Made by a program: the position numbers and the translations under genes. A stretch of 9,432 nucleotides of DNA. Origin: Desulfosporosinus sp. GTDB lineage: Bacteria; Bacillota; Desulfitobacteriia; Desulfitobacteriales; Desulfitobacteriaceae. Below, piece by piece: positions 6,096 to 9,432 of this stretch (the first letter of the stretch is position 1; each line of letters opens with the position of its first letter). The notes beneath the pieces were generated by a model. It saw nothing but the letters and a program-made list of their open reading frames with translations, had not been told where the DNA came from and searched no databases. Location: the NCBI GenBank assembly GCA_003132105.1, contig PKWS01000030.1:1-9432 (forward strand). The letters are read 5' to 3'.

Positions 6096-7763
6096 GTGAA
6101 GAGTATTAGGGAATACAATCTGGGCATGGAACAGGTTTCTTTTTATCAGGATGAGGAAAGCGTTCGGGTTTTGTTTGAAAATATCATTGATGCCTTTGCC
6201 TATCATAAGGTGCTGTATAACTCCGAAGGTAAACCGGTTGACTACGTCTTTTTGGAAGTAAACAGCGCTTTTGAAAAACTAACAAGTTTGAAGAGGAAAG
6301 ATATTATAGGTAAAACAGTGCTTGAATTCTATCCAAACACTGAAAGTTATTGGATAGAAACATATGGCCGGGTAGCAAAGACGGGAATTTCAGAGAAAAT
6401 TGAAAACTATTCACGGGAACTCGGGGAATGGTATGAAGTTAATGTTTGTTCGCCAAAGAAAGACCATTTTGTAGCAATATTTCAAGAAATCACAGAACGT
6501 ATGTTACAGCGCCAAAAGATGGAGGTAGCCTTAGCTGAGAGTGAGGCGAAATATAAGAGTTTACTTGATGAACGCAAGCTATTAGAGAAAGAACTACTAG
6601 ATGCAAAAGAAGAAGCAAAATCAGCAGACTCGGCGAAAAGTATGTTCTTGGCCAATATGTCTCATGAAATCAGGACCCCTATAACTGAAATCATGGGGAT
6701 GATACAACTCACGCAGATGACGACGAAACTCACTGAGCGTCAACAGGAGTATTTGCGCCTATCTAAGCTTGCTTGCGATTCCCTTTTGGTCATTATCAAT
6801 GATGTTCTGGATTACTCAAAAATTGAGGCAGGAGTTATGAAACTAAATATTGCAGGTTTCCGTACTAGAACAATGATCAATGAGGTGGTAAGTTTATTTC
6901 AGCACTCGTCTAAGAAAAATGGACTAATTATGGATGTCTTCATTGAAGAGGATGTCCCTGACGATCTTCTAGGTGATCCTTTTAGGTTGAGACAAATCAT
7001 TTCGAATCTGCTCGGGAACTCTGTCAAATACACAAAAGAGGGAAGAATCGATCTTTATCTTAAAAAGATTGAGGATTTCAATAACAATAGAGTCAAACTA
7101 GAATGCATGGTCAAGGATACCGGTATCGGCATCTCACCAGAAAATATAGAGTTGCTTTTCAATAGCTTTAGTCAGGTGGGTAGCATTTCAACAGGTCAAT
7201 ACGTCGGAACTGGTCTGGGGCTTGCCATATCCAAGCGGTTAGTGGAGATGATGTCCGGAGAAATCTGGGTAGAAAGCATAAAAGGAGAGGGCAGCAACTT
7301 CCACTTTACCTGTATTCTTGAGAGAGGGGGTTGTGAGGATGGTTCCGCACCGGGACCTGTTGCGAAACTAGTAGACTCTAGTAAAGAAACTTCTCAAAGC
7401 CTCTTGCTCGTAGAGGATAACGTTGTAATCAGACAGTTTATAGAAGTATTAGCTAGGAAAAAAGGTTGGCAGGTTACTGTGTCCGAAAACGGAAAAGAAG
7501 CTGTGGATTCTTTTCAGCAGAAGAAGTTTGATGGCATTCTCATGGATGTCCAGATGCCTGTCATGGATGGTTTCACTGCTATCGAAATCATTCGACGAAT
7601 GGAGAAAGATACTGGGAGTAGGAGAACCCCAATTATTGCTATGACGGCTTATGCTCTAAAAGGAGATAAGGAAAAATGCTTGGAGGCAGGGATGGATGAT
7701 TATCTAACCAAACCGCTAGATGTGGATCAATTTTATGAAGTCGTTTCACGCTGGATCAGCTAA
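6096..7763 (+). CDS. Hybrid sensor histidine kinase, PAS-HisKA-HATPase-REC
   Basis: A 555-residue, apparently soluble hybrid kinase. A PAS domain (~18-132) is followed by a coiled linker (~135-180), HisKA with His190 in MSHEIRTP, and a HATPase domain with N-box Asn308, D341TGIG and GTGLGL. After a linker of about 25 residues comes a receiver domain (~435-555) with the acidic pair Glu440-Asp441, phosphoacceptor Asp484 (LMDVQMP) and Lys539 (TKPL), all in place. Phosphate should pass from His190 to Asp484 and then to an unseen HPt protein or back. The kinase core is a paralogue of the 3957 gene, with long near-identical stretches even at DNA level around the H-box, so one gene probably arose by duplication. 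It is separated from that gene by 465 bases and likely has its own promoter. Its input ligand is unknown. No DNA-binding output domain is present. Confidence 0.96.
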   Translation: MKSIREYNLGMEQVSFYQDEESVRVLFENIIDAFAYHKVLYNSEGKPVDYVFLEVNSAFEKLTSLKRKDIIGKTVLEFYPNTESYWIETYGRVAKTGISEKIENYSRELGEWYEVNVCSPKKDHFVAIFQEITERMLQRQKMEVALAESEAKYKSLLDERKLLEKELLDAKEEAKSADSAKSMFLANMSHEIRTPITEIMGMIQLTQMTTKLTERQQEYLRLSKLACDSLLVIINDVLDYSKIEAGVMKLNIAGFRTRTMINEVVSLFQHSSKKNGLIMDVFIEEDVPDDLLGDPFRLRQIISNLLGNSVKYTKEGRIDLYLKKIEDFNNNRVKLECMVKDTGIGISPENIELLFNSFSQVGSISTGQYVGTGLGLAISKRLVEMMSGEIWVESIKGEGSNFHFTCILERGGCEDGSAPGPVAKLVDSSKETSQSLLLVEDNVVIRQFIEVLARKKGWQVTVSENGKEAVDSFQQKKFDGILMDVQMPVMDGFTAIEIIRRMEKDTGSRRTPIIAMTAYALKGDKEKCLEAGMDDYLTKPLDVDQFYEVVSRWIS

Positions 7764-7800
7764 AAGCTAACAATCGGACGATGTTATGCTTTGCCTTTTT
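7763..7800 (+). terminator. Intrinsic terminator after kinase 2
   Basis: Starting at the stop codon, AAAGC pairs with GCTTT, TAACA (7768-7772) with TGTTA (7782-7786) and TC with GA around a GGAC loop. A7773 and T7787 are bulged. The stem runs into TTGCCTTTTT. It separates the kinase from scfA, and its T-rich end overlaps the scfA -35 box. Confidence 0.6.
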
Positions 7801-7820
7801 CCTTGTCCCTGTGTTATAAT
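7791..7820 (+). promoter_or_regulatory. Sigma-A-type promoter of scfA
   Basis: TTGCCT (7791-7796) serves as the -35, then an 18-bp spacer, then a perfect TATAAT -10 (7815-7820) preceded by TGT, an extended -10. Transcription should start near 7827, about 40 bases before scfA. The match is strong, in line with abundant expression of the small peptide. Confidence 0.7.
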
Positions 7821-7865
7821 TTTAAATGAATTAAATGACGTGAGTATCGAGAGGAGGGCATTTTA

Positions 7866-8006
7866 ATGGCAAAACACATTCAGACCATAGTGAAAGCAAA
7901 CCTAAGTGCAACGGTGAAGACCGGAGGGTGTGGCAAGTGCCAGACCTCTTGCCAATCTGCTTGCAAGACGTCGTGCACGGTGGGGAACCAAGTGTGTGTT
8001 AAATAA
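7866..8006 (+). CDS. scfA: SCIFF ribosomally made peptide precursor
   Basis: A 46-residue precursor of the 'six cysteines in forty-five' family, near universal in Clostridia. The N-terminal part (MAKHIQTIVKANLSATVKT) acts as leader. The core has cysteines at 22, 25, 29, 33, 37 and 44 in the signature CGKCQTSCQSACKTSC, then TVGNQVC. The maturase encoded just downstream installs thioether crosslinks. In the studied CteA homologue the bond joins a cysteine to the threonine five residues on, which here is Cys33 to Thr38, and such peptides are classed as ranthipeptides. AGGAGGG (7852-7858) lies seven bases before the ATG, a very strong site. The gene has its own promoter and a hairpin between it and scfB. 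Cellular role is unsettled; a signalling or metabolic-regulation role has been proposed for homologues. No protease or exporter gene is visible here. Confidence 0.97.
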   Translation: MAKHIQTIVKANLSATVKTGGCGKCQTSCQSACKTSCTVGNQVCVK

Positions 8007-8041
8007 ACGCTTTGGCTAAATTCAAATTCAACATAGAATTG

Positions 8042-8080
8042 CAGAACCCACCCTCATCCGGGTCGGGTTCTGTTCTATTT
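8042..8080 (+). terminator. Attenuator hairpin between scfA and scfB
   Basis: CAGAACCC (8042-8049) and ACCC (8050-8053) pair with GGGT (8060-8063) and GGGTTCTG (8065-8072), with one bulged C at 8064 and loop TCATCC. TTCTATTT follows. It is a stable 12-pair stem with an interrupted T-run, which suggests partial termination: many scfA transcripts would end here and fewer would continue into scfB. Confidence 0.7.
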
Positions 8081-8113
8081 AATTGATAGGTAAGAAAGAA
8101 AGAGAGGATTTAG

Positions 8114-9432
8114 ATGTTGAATTTATTTAATATTAAAGGATATCGCATCAAGAAGAATGTTCATAGTTATCGCCAAGGAGATTTATTTATTGCGCATGAT
8201 GTCAATTCCGGATCTTTGCATGTGCTGGATGAGGTAACATTTGATGTAATAAAGGCTTGCGAGGATTTGCAAGAGGTTGATACGGACATTACTCTTGAGG
8301 GGATTAACCAGGTCCTTAGACAAGCGGGAAAACAAATGCTTGTGGAAGAAGAACTTTCAGAGCTCCTTGCCGAACTAGATGAACTCCGCAAGGAAGGGAC
8401 GCTTTTCTCCGTAGAAGCGAAAGCTTTGACCCCAAAATACCCGGAACAACCAATAGTCAAAGCGATTTGCCTACATGTGGCCCATGATTGCAATTTGCGC
8501 TGCAAATATTGTTTTGCTGGGACTGGAGCCTTTGGTGGTAGCAGGACGCTGATGGATTTTGAGACGGGTAAAAAGGGGATTGACTTTGTTTTAGAGTCAT
8601 CAGGTCATCGGAATCATTGCGAAGTCGATTTCTTCGGCGGGGAACCGCTCCTTAACTTTAAAGTGGTTAAGGATTTGGTTAAATACGGAAGAAAAGCTGC
8701 AGCGGACCAAAATAAAACCATCAAATTTACCCTGACCACAAACGGCGTATTATTGAATGAGGAAGTTCAAAATTATCTCGAGCAAGAGGAGATCAGTGTA
8801 GTCTTGAGCTTAGATGGTCGCCCAGAAGTTCATGACCGTATGCGGCCTTACGCTGATGGCCGGGGAAGTTACGCCAAAGTTACCCCTCTAATCAAACAGT
8901 TTGCAACTAAACGGCCGGAAAGTTCACCCTTCGCGGTGGGGACTTATTACTATGTGCGTGGGACGTATACGCATTTTAATTTAGATTTTGATCGTGATGT
9001 TTTGCACCTGGCGGATTTAGGCATCAATCAGATTTCTATGGAACCGGTTGTGGCAAGCCCGAAGGATGCTTATGCTTTCCAGGAAGGGGATCTGTTTAAG
9101 ATTCGAGAATCGTATGATCGTCTCGGCGAGGAAATCTTAGTGCGCCGAGAGCAAGATCGAGATTTTAACTTTTTTCATTTCAATGTCGCGTTAGACCAGG
9201 GACCCTGTTTAATCAAACGGCTTTCTGGATGTGGCGCGGGTCACGAGTATGTGGCGATTTCTCCAGAAGGAGATCTTTATCCATGTCATCAGTTTGTAGG
9301 TCAAGTTGAGTATAAAATGGGTTCACTCTATGACAAAAATCCTTATCAACTCAAGACTGAGTTGGTTCAGGACTTTCGCTCAGCAAATGTCTTTGCAAAA
9401 TCGTCTTGCCGGGAGTGTTGGGCACGCTTTGC
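8114..9432 (+). CDS. scfB: SCIFF radical-SAM maturase (runs off window)
   Basis: Radical SAM enzyme that crosslinks the SCIFF peptide; 439 codons are visible and the C-terminal end is missing. The start is ATG 8114 with AGAGGA five bases upstream. The N-terminal ~100 residues contain a peptide-binding (RRE-like) region. The 4Fe-4S motif CNLRCKYC has Cys126, Cys130 and Cys133, followed by FAGTGAFGG and the SAM-binding FFGGEP (173-178). The C-terminal SPASM region, which holds auxiliary iron-sulfur clusters, shows Cys365, Cys373, Cys391 (YPCHQF), Cys432 and Cys435 (SCRECWARF); the remaining ligand cysteines lie beyond the edge. It reductively cleaves SAM to a 5'-deoxyadenosyl radical and forms cysteine-to-threonine thioether bonds. 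It follows scfA by 107 bases across the attenuator, so it is probably co-transcribed at a lower level. No defects are visible. Confidence 0.97.
   Translation, partial: MLNLFNIKGYRIKKNVHSYRQGDLFIAHDVNSGSLHVLDEVTFDVIKACEDLQEVDTDITLEGINQVLRQAGKQMLVEEELSELLAELDELRKEGTLFSVEAKALTPKYPEQPIVKAICLHVAHDCNLRCKYCFAGTGAFGGSRTLMDFETGKKGIDFVLESSGHRNHCEVDFFGGEPLLNFKVVKDLVKYGRKAAADQNKTIKFTLTTNGVLLNEEVQNYLEQEEISVVLSLDGRPEVHDRMRPYADGRGSYAKVTPLIKQFATKRPESSPFAVGTYYYVRGTYTHFNLDFDRDVLHLADLGINQISMEPVVASPKDAYAFQEGDLFKIRESYDRLGEEILVRREQDRDFNFFHFNVALDQGPCLIKRLSGCGAGHEYVAISPEGDLYPCHQFVGQVEYKMGSLYDKNPYQLKTELVQDFRSANVFAKSSCRECWARF

Noticed and set aside
8167..8505. 112-codon minus-strand reading frame
   Set aside because: Antisense to scfB; serine-rich shadow translation with no independent signals.
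1..9432. CRISPR array, tRNA or rRNA genes
   Set aside because: No regularly spaced repeats, cloverleaf arms or rRNA signatures were found on either strand.

Overview
This window looks like chromosomal DNA of an anaerobic, spore-former-type Firmicute of class Clostridia, plausibly near Desulfosporosinus or Desulfitobacterium. The grounds are a SCIFF precursor peptide with its radical-SAM maturase, a pair found almost throughout Clostridia, strong GGAGG-type ribosome binding sites, moderate to low GC, and a Firmicute-type group II intron reverse transcriptase. The genus is a guess.

Layout. (1) Positions 1-716 are the 3' part of a group II intron: the C-terminal half of its reverse transcriptase/maturase (open at the left edge), then recognisable RNA domains V and VI and a predicted 3' splice junction after 716. 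(2) Positions 717-972 are intergenic and end in a clear ribosome binding site. (3) Positions 973-5630 hold two translationally coupled genes: a CheB-CheR-PAS fusion without a receiver domain (995 aa), overlapping by ATGA with a PAS-PAS histidine kinase (557 aa) that has no receiver domain. (4) Positions 5631-6095 are AT-rich and noncoding. They contain most of two copies of a roughly 50-bp direct repeat, the first of which also encodes the last residues and stop codon of the kinase, and between them an 87-nt nested palindrome. (5) Positions 6096-7763 encode a second, paralogous hybrid kinase (PAS-HisKA-HATPase-REC), followed by a hairpin terminator. (6) Positions 7791-9432 carry a good sigma-A-type promoter, the 46-residue SCIFF peptide gene scfA, an internal attenuator hairpin, and the SCIFF maturase gene scfB, cut off by the right edge.

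How the genes may work together. The CheB-CheR fusion and kinase 1 are one translational unit and probably one signalling module. Kinase 1 lacks a receiver, whereas kinase 2 carries one, so kinase 2 could supply the acceptor domain or act as a phosphorelay hub; this is inference. No DNA-binding response regulator, chemoreceptor or CheA lies in the window, so the output is unseen. The scfA-scfB pair has its own promoter and makes a thioether-crosslinked peptide (ranthipeptide class). No functional tie between it and the kinases is visible.

The best-known system here is SCIFF, which is already described. The least explained material is the kinase 1-kinase 2 spacer: the repeat pair, the nested palindrome, and the coincidence of one repeat copy with the end of the kinase 1 reading frame.
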